The position numbers and the translations under genes are program-made. Source: an uncultured Pelagibacteraceae bacterium (GTDB lineage: Bacteria > Pseudomonadota > Alphaproteobacteria > Pelagibacterales > Pelagibacteraceae). From it: a DNA stretch of 64,000 bases. The notes under the pieces were generated by a model, which saw only the letters and a program-made list of their open reading frames with translations, was not told the origin of the DNA and ran no database searches. Location of the stretch: NCBI GenBank assembly GCA_902606115.1, contig CACLFM010000001.1, positions 124,001-188,000 of the forward strand, read 5' to 3'. Within the stretch, counting starts at the first letter, position 1, and the number at the start of each line of letters is the position of its first letter. This document shows, in pieces, positions 1 through 9,874 of this stretch.

Positions 1-986
1 GCAAAAATTTTTTCATCTGGAGTTTGAGAAGTATACATATGAGCACCAAATTTTTCCCAGTGTCCTGATTTCTCCCATAAAGATCTATCTAACATTTCTG
101 GGGTGTTAATTTCTTTATAGCCAGCATCTTGCTGTTTTTTCCTCATGTAATTAACTAACTTTTGAAACAAGTTCCATCCTTTTTCATGCCAAAAAACTGC
201 TCCTGGACTTTCCTCTCTAAAATGATATAGATTCATCTCTTTTCCTAATTTTCTATGATCTCTTTTTTCAGCCTCTTCTAATCTTTTTAAATAATTCTCT
301 AAATCTTTTTTGGATGCCCAAGATGTTCCGTAAATTCTTTGTAACATTTCATTTTTTGAGTCACCCCTCCAATACGCACCAGCAACCTTTGTTAGTTTAA
401 AATTTTTACCAATCCTACCAGTCGATGGTAAATGTGGACCTCTACAAAGATCGTGCCATTTCCCATGAAAATAAATTGATATCTCTTCATCTTTAGGAAT
501 GTCTTTTATAATTTCAGCTTTGTAATTTTCACCCATTTTTTTGAAATGAGAAATCGCTTTATCTCTTTCCCAAACTTCTCTGTAAGTAGTTTCATTTCTG
601 TCAACTATTTCTGACATTTTACTCTCTATTCTTTTTAAATCTGACTCCGTGAAAGGCTCCTTTCTTGCAAAATCATAATAAAATCCATTTTCTATAGTTG
701 GGCCAATTGTAACTTGGGTCCCTGGAAATAATTCCTGCACAGCCATTGCTAAAATATGAGCAGTGTCATGTCTAATTGTATCTAAACCATCTTCATCTTT
801 TGATGTTAAAATTTTCACTTTAGAATCTTTTTCTATTTCGAAACTTAAATCTTTTAAATTGCCGTCAACACTCATTAGAAGTGCTTCTTTAGCTAAAGAC
901 ATGCTAATTTTTTCTACAATCTTTTTTCCAGTTACCTTTTCATTAAAAGACAACTTTTTTCCATCTGGTAAAGTTATATTAAGCAT
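1..986 (-). CDS. thrS: Threonyl-tRNA synthetase, N-terminal part (gene cut by left edge)
   Basis: Charges tRNA-Thr with threonine in the cytoplasm. About 328 N-terminal residues are present; the rest of the class II catalytic core and the anticodon-binding domain lie beyond the left edge. Visible in order are a TGS domain (about residues 1-60, beginning MLNITLPDGKKL), the editing domain with its HxxxH motif in RHDTAHILAMAVQ, the second editing-site motif WHDLCRGPHLPSTG with Cys and His, and the start of the catalytic domain (YWRGDSKNEMLQRIYGTSW). The ATG is at 984-986; the stop of the upstream glycosyltransferase gene lies inside the first codons (8-base overlap), so translation is probably coupled. 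The family call is secure. Confidence 0.95.
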   Translation of the reverse strand, partial: MLNITLPDGKKLSFNEKVTGKKIVEKISMSLAKEALLMSVDGNLKDLSFEIEKDSKVKILTSKDEDGLDTIRHDTAHILAMAVQELFPGTQVTIGPTIENGFYYDFARKEPFTESDLKRIESKMSEIVDRNETTYREVWERDKAISHFKKMGENYKAEIIKDIPKDEEISIYFHGKWHDLCRGPHLPSTGRIGKNFKLTKVAGAYWRGDSKNEMLQRIYGTSWASKKDLENYLKRLEEAEKRDHRKLGKEMNLYHFREESPGAVFWHEKGWNLFQKLVNYMRKKQQDAGYKEINTPEMLDRSLWEKSGHWEKFGAHMYTSQTPDEKIF

Positions 987-2136
987 TTATTAGTTTTTTA
1001 TATTCTGAATAAGTTGAAAAACACATTTTTTCAACATTAAATTTTTGCTCAACATTTTTTCTTCCACTATTTCCCATGGCATTTAGTGTTGTATCATCAG
1101 ATCTAAAAATATTATCGATTTTTTCACTTAGAGATTTTGGATCTTCAGACTTAAACAATAGTCCCGTTCTATTATCAACGATAGTCTCTTTAGAGCCACC
1201 AATATCACTGGCTATAATTGGTCTTTTCATTGACTGGGCCTCTACAGATACTCTTCCAAAAGCCTCGGGTTCAATTGAAGCGGATACCACTACATTTGCT
1301 ATACTATAAGCAACAGGCATTGAATTTGCGTGTTCTAAAAAAATAACATCATTATTAAGTCTATGTTGTTCAACTAATCTTACTAATTTTTTTTTATATG
1401 TATCTCTTCCTTGATTTGACCCCAAAATAATAGCTACAAAATTTTTGTATTTAAAATTATTTTTTAAAATATTTAAAGACTCTATTAACAACTCTTGACC
1501 TTTCCACTCTGTTAAACGTCCTGGCATAAGAATAATTTTTTTACCTGGTTCAATGTTTAATTTTGCAAAAAATTTTGTTCTTTCTTTTTTGTTTATATTA
1601 TTTGGATCATAATATTCTGTATTAATACCTCTGAATATTACTAAAAATTTTTTCATTTTAGGGACATGTTCAGGATAATTTTCTGAAATATGTTTGAATA
1701 TAAAATTTGAGCCAGCTATTACACAATCTGACTTAAGCATAATTGAATTATAATATTTTTTTAATGACGAATTAAAGTTATATGTACCATGGAATGTAGT
1801 AACCAACTTACACCTAGTAATTTTAGCAACAAAATAACATGACCAAGCAGGAGCTCTACTTCTTACATGGATGACATTAATTCTATAAAGAAATACTATT
1901 AATGTTAAAATTAAAATATTTAAGATCATTAATATTGGATTTTTGCTGTGAACTGGAGTTTTGAATAATCTAACTTTTTTTTTGTTGATATATTTAGTTA
2001 ATTTGCCTCCACTTGTTGCAATATAAGATTTGCTCTTTTGCTCACTTAAGTAGTGCGCTAGATCATAACACCCTATTTCAGCTCCTCCATAGTCTAATCT
2101 AGGTATTACTTGTAAAACTTTTAATTTAGATGACAT
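979..2136 (-). CDS. Glycosyltransferase, GT4-type (GT-B fold)
   Basis: A 385-residue retaining glycosyltransferase of the GT4 kind, probably adding a sugar to a lipopolysaccharide or other cell-envelope glycan at the inner face of the membrane. The N-terminal acceptor domain opens with VLQVIPRLDYGGAEIGCYDLA, typical of GT4 enzymes. The C-terminal nucleotide-sugar domain has MPGRLTEWKGQELLIESL and the E-x7-E signature in EPEAFGRVSVEA (about residues 290-300), followed by RPIIASDIGGSKE. Length fits the family. The donor and acceptor sugars cannot be read from sequence. It overlaps thrS by 8 bases on the same strand and is divergent from the hydrolase gene across a very short gap. Confidence 0.88.
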   Translation of the reverse strand: MSSKLKVLQVIPRLDYGGAEIGCYDLAHYLSEQKSKSYIATSGGKLTKYINKKKVRLFKTPVHSKNPILMILNILILTLIVFLYRINVIHVRSRAPAWSCYFVAKITRCKLVTTFHGTYNFNSSLKKYYNSIMLKSDCVIAGSNFIFKHISENYPEHVPKMKKFLVIFRGINTEYYDPNNINKKERTKFFAKLNIEPGKKIILMPGRLTEWKGQELLIESLNILKNNFKYKNFVAIILGSNQGRDTYKKKLVRLVEQHRLNNDVIFLEHANSMPVAYSIANVVVSASIEPEAFGRVSVEAQSMKRPIIASDIGGSKETIVDNRTGLLFKSEDPKSLSEKIDNIFRSDDTTLNAMGNSGRKNVEQKFNVEKMCFSTYSEYKKLINA

Positions 2137-2172
2137 ATAATATTCTTATATTATCATATTTTGAAATTCTTT

Positions 2173-2916
2173 ATGACTAAATTTAAATTTATAAAATTTA
2201 AAACTAACAAGAAAATAAGGGTTCTATTCAAGAATTCTGAATCAGATATTTTTGTAGTTTTTTTACATGGTTTAAAGTCAGATTTAACTGGAAAAAAACC
2301 TGATTACTTAATGAGATATTGTAAAAGAAGAAAAATTGGCTTCTTAGCTCTCGAGTACTCTGGTCATGGTAAATCATATGGTAAATTTGAGTCAGGAACA
2401 ATTACTAGTTGGTCAAATGATGTAAAATTTATTATTAAAAAAAAACTAATTGATAAAAAAATGATAATTATAGGATCTAGTCTAGGAGCATGGTTAGGCT
2501 TAATTCAGTTTAAATATTTTAAAAATATAATAGGTTTTATTGGCATTGGATCAGCCCCAGAATTTCTGGAAAGATTAATATGGAAAAAATTAAGTAAAAA
2601 AAACAAAAGTTTGGTTTATAAAAATAAATATTATAAATTAGAAAATGATGATTATTCATATCAAATTTCATTAAAAATAATTAAAGATGGCAGAAAAAAT
2701 AGGGTTCTTGATAAAAAAAACAAATCTAAATCCCCAGTTTATCTTCTGCACGGTGAAAAAGATGATGTAGTTCCTCAGAGTTTATCAAAAAGAATATTAA
2801 AAATATTCCCAAATTCAAAGAAGAAATTTATAAAAATAAAAAACGGAGACCATAGCCTCTCTAGAGTGAAAGACTTAAAAATTTTAAGTAGTTATATTGA
2901 TAAGATAATTGATTAA
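2173..2916 (+). CDS. Alpha/beta hydrolase (serine esterase/thioesterase-like)
   Basis: A cytoplasmic alpha/beta hydrolase of about 247 residues. The nucleophile elbow is GSSLGAW, the oxyanion-side motif is FLHGLKSD, the acid is likely the Asp in HGEKDDVVP, and the catalytic His is in NGDHSL near the C-terminus. That gives a full Ser-Asp-His set in the right order. No signal peptide is visible. The reading frame opens with a TTG at 2161, but the ATG at 2173 is the more likely start. The natural substrate is unknown; small carboxylesters or acyl-thioesters are possible. Its end overlaps by 4 bases the end of the convergent epimerase gene. Confidence 0.8.
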   Translation: MTKFKFIKFKTNKKIRVLFKNSESDIFVVFLHGLKSDLTGKKPDYLMRYCKRRKIGFLALEYSGHGKSYGKFESGTITSWSNDVKFIIKKKLIDKKMIIIGSSLGAWLGLIQFKYFKNIIGFIGIGSAPEFLERLIWKKLSKKNKSLVYKNKYYKLENDDYSYQISLKIIKDGRKNRVLDKKNKSKSPVYLLHGEKDDVVPQSLSKRILKIFPNSKKKFIKIKNGDHSLSRVKDLKILSSYIDKIID

Positions 2917-3764
2917 TGGGATAAACCCTCTTTATAAGAGGGGTAAATAAAATTGTAATTTAATTCCTTTTTTATTTTTTCATTAGAAACTTTTTTTGAA
3001 TCTCTATAAAAATCTTTTAAAACTCCATCTTCTAAATCTTCAAAATTAACTTTCGTGGGTAATTCACATCCTATCAATTTAGATGCAAAACTTGTTATTT
3101 CAACACTCGATGCAGGTTTATTATCTGCAAGATTGTATATTTGGTTTTCTTTAATATCTACTAGAGACAGGTATAATATTTCAGAAATATCCTTAACGTG
3201 TATTCTTGAAAAAAAATGATTTTCTTTAATTACTAAAAAACTTTTTTTGTTTTGGAGTCTTGTAACTGCATTATTATTTTCTGAATAAATCCCAGCTAAT
3301 CTAAATATTTGGATTGGTAATTTTTTTCTTTTTGAAAATTCTAGCCACTTATTTTCTATTTTAAGTCTATCTAAGCCCATTTTAGTCTTGGGCTTGGTCT
3401 CACTGTCTTCATTAACCCATGCGCCATTATGATCGCCATATACGCTGGTTGACGACAAATACAAAATAGATTTAATTTTACTATTTTCAGCTATATGATT
3501 AGACAAATGTTCTAAAAATAAATCTTTTGAGTTAATTGGTGGGACAGATATTAAAATATAATCATACAGATTTAATTTTTCTAAAATTTTTTTGTCGTAA
3601 AAATTTTCATTGAATTCTAAATTCTCAAATTCAAAATTGTCTAATTTTTTATATGATGAGTTTTTTCTGGTTGAAATAGTTAAATTTAATTTTACCTTTT
3701 TTTTTAAAAGATTTGATATAAAGGCTTTAGCAACTTGACCATAACCAAAACAAAAAAGTTTCAT
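2913..3764 (-). CDS. NAD(P)-dependent epimerase/SDR-family protein (YeeZ-like)
   Basis: A 283-residue extended short-chain dehydrogenase/reductase-like protein. It begins with a dinucleotide-binding motif in MKLFCFGYGQVAKAF, has the segment LYLSSTSVYGDHNGAWVNE in the place where sugar epimerases carry the Ser and Tyr of their active site, and continues with a C-terminal part resembling NAD-dependent epimerases (FSRIHVKDISEILYLSL, YNLADNKPASS). The Tyr-x3-Lys pair typical of SDRs is not obvious, as in other YeeZ-type members. Substrate and reaction are not known. It lies 7 bases upstream of gltB on the same strand as that gene's downstream neighbour. Confidence 0.75.
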   Translation of the reverse strand: MKLFCFGYGQVAKAFISNLLKKKVKLNLTISTRKNSSYKKLDNFEFENLEFNENFYDKKILEKLNLYDYILISVPPINSKDLFLEHLSNHIAENSKIKSILYLSSTSVYGDHNGAWVNEDSETKPKTKMGLDRLKIENKWLEFSKRKKLPIQIFRLAGIYSENNNAVTRLQNKKSFLVIKENHFFSRIHVKDISEILYLSLVDIKENQIYNLADNKPASSVEITSFASKLIGCELPTKVNFEDLEDGVLKDFYRDSKKVSNEKIKKELNYNFIYPSYKEGLSH

Positions 3765-3771
3765 TTATATC

Positions 3772-6700
3772 CTAACTTGCAAAACTGACAATTTTATTTG
3801 AAATCGGATTTTCTAATTTATCAATCATTTCTTTTGGACACACTTGTACAAAATTTTCAATCTCCTGGTCAAAATTTTCAATTATTTTTTTTGATAATAA
3901 AGACTCTGTCTCATGGTGATGTTCTGTAATTAAGTTTTTTAAAAATGATCTCCAATAATCAGTCTCAACCTTTTGCCAAACTACTGACTCTGGATTGATT
4001 CTTTTATCTACTTCTTTTTTTGTATCATAAATAAAGGCCATCCCACCTGTCATTCCAGCTCCAAAATTATCACCTGTTTCTCCTAAAATTATTACATTTC
4101 CACCTGTCATGTACTCGCAGCCGTTTGAATCGCATCCCTCAACTACCGCTGTTGCACCAGAATTTCTTACTGCAAACCTTTCTCCTGCTTGGCCTGCTGC
4201 AAATAATTTTCCAGATGTCGCCCCATACAATACTGTATTTCCAATAATAGTGTTTTCAAATGAAATTAGATTACTTTCCTTTTGAAGTTTTACAACCAAA
4301 GTTGCCCCTGAAAGACCTTTGCCAACATAGTCGTTTGCATCACCACTTAGTATAAGTTTCAAACCTTTAATTCCAAATGCGCCTAATGATTGACCAGCCG
4401 AACCCTTTAAATAAATTTCTAAAAAACCATCATTTAAATTTTTATTTTGAAATTTTTTATATAGTTCATAAGATATTCTTGTACCAACAGCTCTATCTGT
4501 ATTTTCAATTAAATACTCATCTTTAAGAGGTGTTTTGTTATCTAGGTGATTTAATATCTCCGGCCAGATTTTTTGATCAACTGTATCGGGAACGTAATTA
4601 ATTTTAGGATCCTCACAATATCTTTTGTTTTTACCTGGGTCGGTTTTCACAAATAAAGGATTAAGATCTAGATCATCAAGATTAGGTGAGCCTTTACTTA
4701 CTTGCCTTAGTAAATCAGTTCTTCCTATTATTTCATTAAGTGATTTAAATCCTAATTCTGCAAGTATTTCTCTAACTTCTTCAGAGATAAATTTGAATAA
4801 ATTTACTACTTTATCGGGTGTACCTGTAAATTTTTTTCTTAACTCATCGTCTTGAGTACAAACTCCAACTGGACATGTGTTTGAATGACACTGTCTTACC
4901 ATGATACAACCCATTGCGACTAATGCGGTTGTAGCTACTCCAAATTCTTCTGCTCCCATCATTGCTGCTATAACTACATCTCTGCCAGTTTTAATTCCTC
5001 CATCAGTTCTTAAAGTCACTTGATGTCTTAAGTTATTTAAAGTTAATACTTGGTTTACTTCTGTTAATCCCATCTCCCATGGTATGCCAACATATTTGAC
5101 ACTTGTTTGTGGTGTTGCTCCTGTTCCTCCATTATGACCGGATATAAGTATAATATCTGCTTTTGCTTTAGCTACACCTGCTGCAATTGTTCCAATTCCA
5201 GAAGATGCAACAAGTTTTACTCCAACTCTAGCTTTTGGATTAATTTGTTTTAGATCGTATATTAGTTGAGCCAAATCTTCTATAGAGTAAATGTCATGGT
5301 GTGGAGGTGGAGAAATTAAAGTTACTCCTGGAGTTGAATGACGAAGTTTTGCGATTTCTTTTGTAACTTTAAATCCAGGTAGTTGTCCACCTTCACCAGG
5401 TTTTGCACCTTGAGCAATTTTTATTTCTATTTCATTACAATTATTTAAGTAATCAACTGTTACCCCAAATCTAGCTGAAGCAACTTGTTTTACACGTGAA
5501 TTAGCACTGTCTCCATTTTCCATCTTTTTAAATCGAGATGAATCTTCTCCACCTTCGCCACTGCACGATGCTCCTTTAATTCTGTTCATGCCAATCGCAA
5601 GTGTTTCATGTGCCTCTTTTGACAAAGCTCCATGAGACATACTTCCACTGCCAAATCTTTTTTGTATGACTTCAACTGACTCAACTAGGTCTATCGATAT
5701 TGGAGTTCTTTTTTTAAAATTAATTAAGTCTCTTAAATTTATAGGTGGTAAATCTTGTATTCCCTTTGAATATTTTTTATATAAATTATAAGAGCCCGCA
5801 GTGACAGCTGATTGGAGTAAATGTATTAATTTCCCTTGATACTGATGCGTTTCTCCATTTTTTCTATACCTATAGATTCCTCCAATAGGCAATACGTTAT
5901 TTTCATTGCTAAATGCCTCTTCGTGTATCTTTCTAACTTTTTTTTCAATACCTGTTAATCCAATTCCTGATATTTTAGACAAAACCCCAGGAAAAAAGTC
6001 TCTTACAATTGTTCTACTCAGACCAACAGTTTCAAAATTACATCCACCTCTATATGAGCTTATTACCGAAATACCCATCTTCGACATAATCTTTAAAAGA
6101 CCTAAATTTACTGATTTTACATATCTTTCAACACACTCTTCATACAAGAATTTGTCAAATAATTTTTTTTCAAATCTTTGATATAAACTATCTAAGGCTA
6201 AATAGGGGTTTACTGTAGTTGCACCAACTCCTATTAAAGTTGCAAATGAATGTGTATCAAGAGCTTCTCCAGTCTGTACATTTATAGAAACATAGCCTCT
6301 TAATTTCATTTTTGTTAAATGAGTATGAACAGCACCAATACATAAAAGCATCGGAATAGGATAATTTTCTCTAGAAACATTTTTATCACTCAGTATTATC
6401 TGGGTTACCCCTTGTCTTACGTAAATTTCAGCCTCTTGCTTAATAGAATTTAGTTTTGCTTGAATGTCCTCATCAGATTTAAAAGTACAGTCTATAGTTT
6501 TGTTATTCTTATCAAATAAACTAACAAATTTTTCAAACTGATTATTTGATAATATGGGGCTGTTTAAAACGTAAATATTTTCTTCAGTTAAATTGTTAAA
6601 ATCTAAAATATTACCTAAATTGCCAAATCTAGTTTTTAAACTCATGACTTTATTTTCTCTTAATGAGTCAATTGGAGGGTTGGTAACTTGACTAAAATTT

Positions 6701-8268
6701 TGTCTAAAAAAATGATAAAGTGGCCTGTATTTATTTGATAAGACTGCAAGTGGAGTATCGTCTCCCATTGAGCCTGTCGCTTCTTTGGCATCTTCTGCCA
6801 TAGGGTGAAGTATCAATTCTAAATCCTCCAAACTATATCCAAAACAGTGTTGAAGTTTTCTTAAACTGTCTCCTGAAAATATGTTCTTTTCATTTTTAAT
6901 AGGTAATTTTTTATCCAAATCAATTATTTGGTTATTGAAATGCTTATATTCTTTAGCAAGATAATTTTTAATATCTTTATTGTTAAAGACTTTTCCTTTC
7001 TCTATTCTAACTCCTAAGATTTCTCCTGGCCCTAATCTTCCTTTAGATATTATTTTTTTTTCATTAAGTTCTATCATTCCAGTCTCCGAGCCAGCAAAAA
7101 GAAGATTATCTTTTGTTAATGTGTATCTCATAGGTCTTAAACCATTACGATCGGTTGCTACTATTACCCATTCATTATCAGTTGCAGCAATAGCTGCGGG
7201 TCCATCCCAAGGTTCCATCGTACTATTTAAAAAGTTAAATAATTTTTGGTGATCGGCAGGCAGTATTTTGCTTTTTTTTGACCAGGCATCTGGTATCAGC
7301 ATTAATTTTGCCAAGGGAGCTGGTTGTCCAGAAATATTTAGTATCTCGAAAACATTATCTAATGACGCAGAGTCTGAGTTGCCACTTGGTATTACTGGTT
7401 TTAAATTTTCCATATCTTCAAATATGGGGCTAAACATTTCTTCTTCATGCACTCTCATCCAATTAATGTTGCCTTTTAGCGTATTGATCTCACCATTATG
7501 AGCTAAAGCTCTAAATGGTTGAGCTAAGTCCCAACTAGGTGCTGTATTTGTTGAAAATCGTTGGTGAAAAATTGCATATCTTGAAGTGAACCTTTCATCT
7601 TTTAAATCTAAATAAAAATCTGATAGAGCCTCAGCAAGAAACATACCTTTATAAATGATTGATTTGGAGCTAAATGAACAAATATAAAATTCATTTAAAT
7701 TCGCTTCCAAAATTTTCTTTTCAATTTTTCTTCTAGCCTCATAAAGTTTTATCTCTAATTTTTTGCCTTTATCTTCTTTAATATTATGTTTGAATAGTAC
7801 TTGAGTAATTTCGGGTCTATTGGACTCTGCTGTCTCACCCAACACTGATGGATCTACTGGAACTTGTCTCCACCCATAAATATTAAAATTGCTTTTTGTT
7901 AATTCACTCTCTACAATTGATCTACATTCCTCTTGTGCTGAATAATTATTTCTTGGTAAGAACAACATCCCAACACAAACTTCGGAGTCATCGTGTTTAT
8001 GTCCAGTAGCTTCTATTTTTTCAATAAAGAAATCTGAGGGAATTTCTATGTGAATACCAGCTCCATCTCCAGTTTTGCCATCTGCATCAATCGCTCCTCT
8101 ATGCCAAACAGCCTTTAATGCCTTAATACCGTACTCAACAACTTTTCTAGATTTTTTTCCGTCAGTTGATGCAACTAAACCAACTCCACAAGCGTCATGC
8201 TCCATGGATTCATGGTATACACCTGATTTTTTTAACAAATTTAGATTTTTTTTTCTTAATTTATTCAT
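3772..8268 (-). CDS. gltB: Glutamate synthase (NADPH) large subunit
   Basis: Large subunit of glutamate synthase, which with GltD converts glutamine and 2-oxoglutarate to two glutamates in the main ammonium-assimilation route. At 1498 residues it is full length. The N-terminal class II glutamine amidotransferase domain has its Cys in MEHDACGVGLVAS (about residue 27, so a short propeptide is removed to expose it). A central domain follows, then the FMN-binding synthase domain (SGHNGGTGATPQTS) with the 3Fe-4S cluster cysteines in MVRQCHSNTCPVGVCTQ, and a C-terminal beta-helix domain rich in Gly. The start ATG overlaps the stop of gltD by 4 bases (8265-8268), so the two are translated together. 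Confidence 0.97.
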   Translation of the reverse strand: MNKLRKKNLNLLKKSGVYHESMEHDACGVGLVASTDGKKSRKVVEYGIKALKAVWHRGAIDADGKTGDGAGIHIEIPSDFFIEKIEATGHKHDDSEVCVGMLFLPRNNYSAQEECRSIVESELTKSNFNIYGWRQVPVDPSVLGETAESNRPEITQVLFKHNIKEDKGKKLEIKLYEARRKIEKKILEANLNEFYICSFSSKSIIYKGMFLAEALSDFYLDLKDERFTSRYAIFHQRFSTNTAPSWDLAQPFRALAHNGEINTLKGNINWMRVHEEEMFSPIFEDMENLKPVIPSGNSDSASLDNVFEILNISGQPAPLAKLMLIPDAWSKKSKILPADHQKLFNFLNSTMEPWDGPAAIAATDNEWVIVATDRNGLRPMRYTLTKDNLLFAGSETGMIELNEKKIISKGRLGPGEILGVRIEKGKVFNNKDIKNYLAKEYKHFNNQIIDLDKKLPIKNEKNIFSGDSLRKLQHCFGYSLEDLELILHPMAEDAKEATGSMGDDTPLAVLSNKYRPLYHFFRQNFSQVTNPPIDSLRENKVMSLKTRFGNLGNILDFNNLTEENIYVLNSPILSNNQFEKFVSLFDKNNKTIDCTFKSDEDIQAKLNSIKQEAEIYVRQGVTQIILSDKNVSRENYPIPMLLCIGAVHTHLTKMKLRGYVSINVQTGEALDTHSFATLIGVGATTVNPYLALDSLYQRFEKKLFDKFLYEECVERYVKSVNLGLLKIMSKMGISVISSYRGGCNFETVGLSRTIVRDFFPGVLSKISGIGLTGIEKKVRKIHEEAFSNENNVLPIGGIYRYRKNGETHQYQGKLIHLLQSAVTAGSYNLYKKYSKGIQDLPPINLRDLINFKKRTPISIDLVESVEVIQKRFGSGSMSHGALSKEAHETLAIGMNRIKGASCSGEGGEDSSRFKKMENGDSANSRVKQVASARFGVTVDYLNNCNEIEIKIAQGAKPGEGGQLPGFKVTKEIAKLRHSTPGVTLISPPPHHDIYSIEDLAQLIYDLKQINPKARVGVKLVASSGIGTIAAGVAKAKADIILISGHNGGTGATPQTSVKYVGIPWEMGLTEVNQVLTLNNLRHQVTLRTDGGIKTGRDVVIAAMMGAEEFGVATTALVAMGCIMVRQCHSNTCPVGVCTQDDELRKKFTGTPDKVVNLFKFISEEVREILAELGFKSLNEIIGRTDLLRQVSKGSPNLDDLDLNPLFVKTDPGKNKRYCEDPKINYVPDTVDQKIWPEILNHLDNKTPLKDEYLIENTDRAVGTRISYELYKKFQNKNLNDGFLEIYLKGSAGQSLGAFGIKGLKLILSGDANDYVGKGLSGATLVVKLQKESNLISFENTIIGNTVLYGATSGKLFAAGQAGERFAVRNSGATAVVEGCDSNGCEYMTGGNVIILGETGDNFGAGMTGGMAFIYDTKKEVDKRINPESVVWQKVETDYWRSFLKNLITEHHHETESLLSKKIIENFDQEIENFVQVCPKEMIDKLENPISNKIVSFAS

Positions 8269-9704
8269 GCTACTTTTAAATTCTGCTCTCTTTTTGACTT
8301 TAGTAATTTATCAATACTCTCTGCAACATCTCTACCGTCTTTAATCGCCCAAACTACAAGAGAAGCACCTCTCACAATATCACCTGCAGCGAAAACTCCT
8401 TTTAAATTAGTTTCCATAGTATCAAAATCGATTTTAATGGTTCCCCATTTAGAGACTTGAAGATCTTTTTCATCAAATAATTTTGGAAGATCCTCAGGAT
8501 CAAATCCTAAAGATTTTATAACAATATCAGTTTCAATTTCATACTCAGATCCTTCATCAATAATTGGTTTTCTTCTTCCACCGTCATCAGGATCACCTAG
8601 CTTCATTTTGTTTACTAAAACTTTTTCAATTTTATTTTTTCCAATAAATTCTTTTGGACTACTCAACCAAACAAATTCAACACCTTCTTCTTCTGCATTT
8701 GAAACCTCTCTTGAAGACCCAGGCATATTCTCTTTATCTCTTCTATAAAGGCATTTTACAGATTTAGCTTTTTGTCTAACAGCTGTTCTTACACAATCCA
8801 TTGCTGTATCACCGCCACCAATAACTACTACATTCTTATCTTTTGCATTTAAAGTTCCATTCTCAAAGTTTTCAACTTTATCACCTAAGCCTTTTTTATT
8901 AGAGGTTGTTAAAAATTCCATAGCTGGAAATATATTTCCGAGATCGCTTCCCTTAACATCTATTTCTCTAGGTTTATAAACACCTGTTGCGATAAGTATT
9001 GCGTCGTGTTCTTTTTTTAACTCATCTAAAGTTGCATCTTTTCCAACTTCAAAATTTAGTTTAAAATTAATTCCCCCGTCTTTTAAAAGTTTTATTCTTC
9101 TTTCAACAATTTCTTTCTCAAGTTTAAAATTAGGTATTCCATAAATTAATAAACCTCCTGCACGGTCATACCGATCGTAAATGGTTATTTTATAACCTTT
9201 CTTTCTTAGTTGTTCAGCGCAAGCTAAGCCCGCAGGTCCAGATCCTATTATTCCAATACTTTGATTTAATTCTTTTTCTAATTTGATTGGTTTCACCCAA
9301 CCATTTGCCCAGGCATTATCAGTGATAAATTTTTCTACAGATCCTATTGTAACTGTACCATGTCCAGATTGTTCTATTACACAATTTCCCTCACATAATC
9401 TGTCTTGGGGACAAATTCTACCACAGACTTCAGGCATGTTATTTGTACTTTGAGCTAAGTTGTAGGCCTCTTCAAGTCTGCCCTCAGCTGTTAACTTAAG
9501 CCAATCGGGAATGTTATTACTTAAAGGACAATGTATTTGGCAAAACGGAACTCCGCATTGAGAACAACGGCTTGACTGTTCTTGAGCCTTTCCATGAATA
9601 AATTCTTTATAGATCTCATTAAAATCCTCTTTCCTATTATCTGTACCTCTTTTAGGTGGATTTTGCTGACCTATATTTACGAATTTGAGCATTTTTTCTG
9701 ACAT
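8265..9704 (-). CDS. gltD: Glutamate synthase (NADPH) small subunit
   Basis: Small subunit of glutamate synthase: takes electrons from NADPH through FAD and iron-sulfur clusters to the large subunit. At 479 residues it shows the N-terminal 4Fe-4S cysteines in CSQCGVPFCQIHC and CGRICPQDRLCEGNC, an FAD-binding motif IGIIGSGPAGLACAE (about residue 150), an NADPH-binding motif VVVIGGGDTAMDC (about residue 295), and the late FAD motif GVFAAGDIVRGASLVVWAI. It is first in the gltD-gltB operon. The 170-base gap to uppP holds the divergent promoters, though no consensus -35/-10 pair stood out there. Confidence 0.97.
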   Translation of the reverse strand: MSEKMLKFVNIGQQNPPKRGTDNRKEDFNEIYKEFIHGKAQEQSSRCSQCGVPFCQIHCPLSNNIPDWLKLTAEGRLEEAYNLAQSTNNMPEVCGRICPQDRLCEGNCVIEQSGHGTVTIGSVEKFITDNAWANGWVKPIKLEKELNQSIGIIGSGPAGLACAEQLRKKGYKITIYDRYDRAGGLLIYGIPNFKLEKEIVERRIKLLKDGGINFKLNFEVGKDATLDELKKEHDAILIATGVYKPREIDVKGSDLGNIFPAMEFLTTSNKKGLGDKVENFENGTLNAKDKNVVVIGGGDTAMDCVRTAVRQKAKSVKCLYRRDKENMPGSSREVSNAEEEGVEFVWLSSPKEFIGKNKIEKVLVNKMKLGDPDDGGRRKPIIDEGSEYEIETDIVIKSLGFDPEDLPKLFDEKDLQVSKWGTIKIDFDTMETNLKGVFAAGDIVRGASLVVWAIKDGRDVAESIDKLLKSKREQNLKVA

Positions 9705-9814
9705 AATCGATCGTTCTTATACATTAAGCAGTGGGTTATATAAATCAAAATTAGGACATAGTAATTGACCTAAATTTTTAAAATAGTATGAAAATTAAGC
9801 ATTAATTCTAATTT

Positions 9815-9831
9815 TGCATAGCAAATATGCA
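9815..9831. promoter_or_regulatory. Inverted repeat in the gltD/uppP divergent gap
   Basis: TGCATA-gcaaa-TATGCA forms a perfect 6-base inverted repeat in the gap between the divergent gltD and uppP genes, about 44 bases before the likely uppP start at 9875. It could be an operator or a weak hairpin in the uppP leader. Such short palindromes arise by chance in AT-rich DNA, so confidence is low. Confidence 0.3.
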
Positions 9832-9874
9832 TACATCTTATTGCTATAATTTTGAAATATCTTATGAAAATAAG

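Noticed and set aside
9827..9874. Longer N-terminus for uppP from the ATG at 9827
   Set aside because: The 16 extra residues are polar and do not match the family, while the ATG at 9875 gives the normal UppP start.
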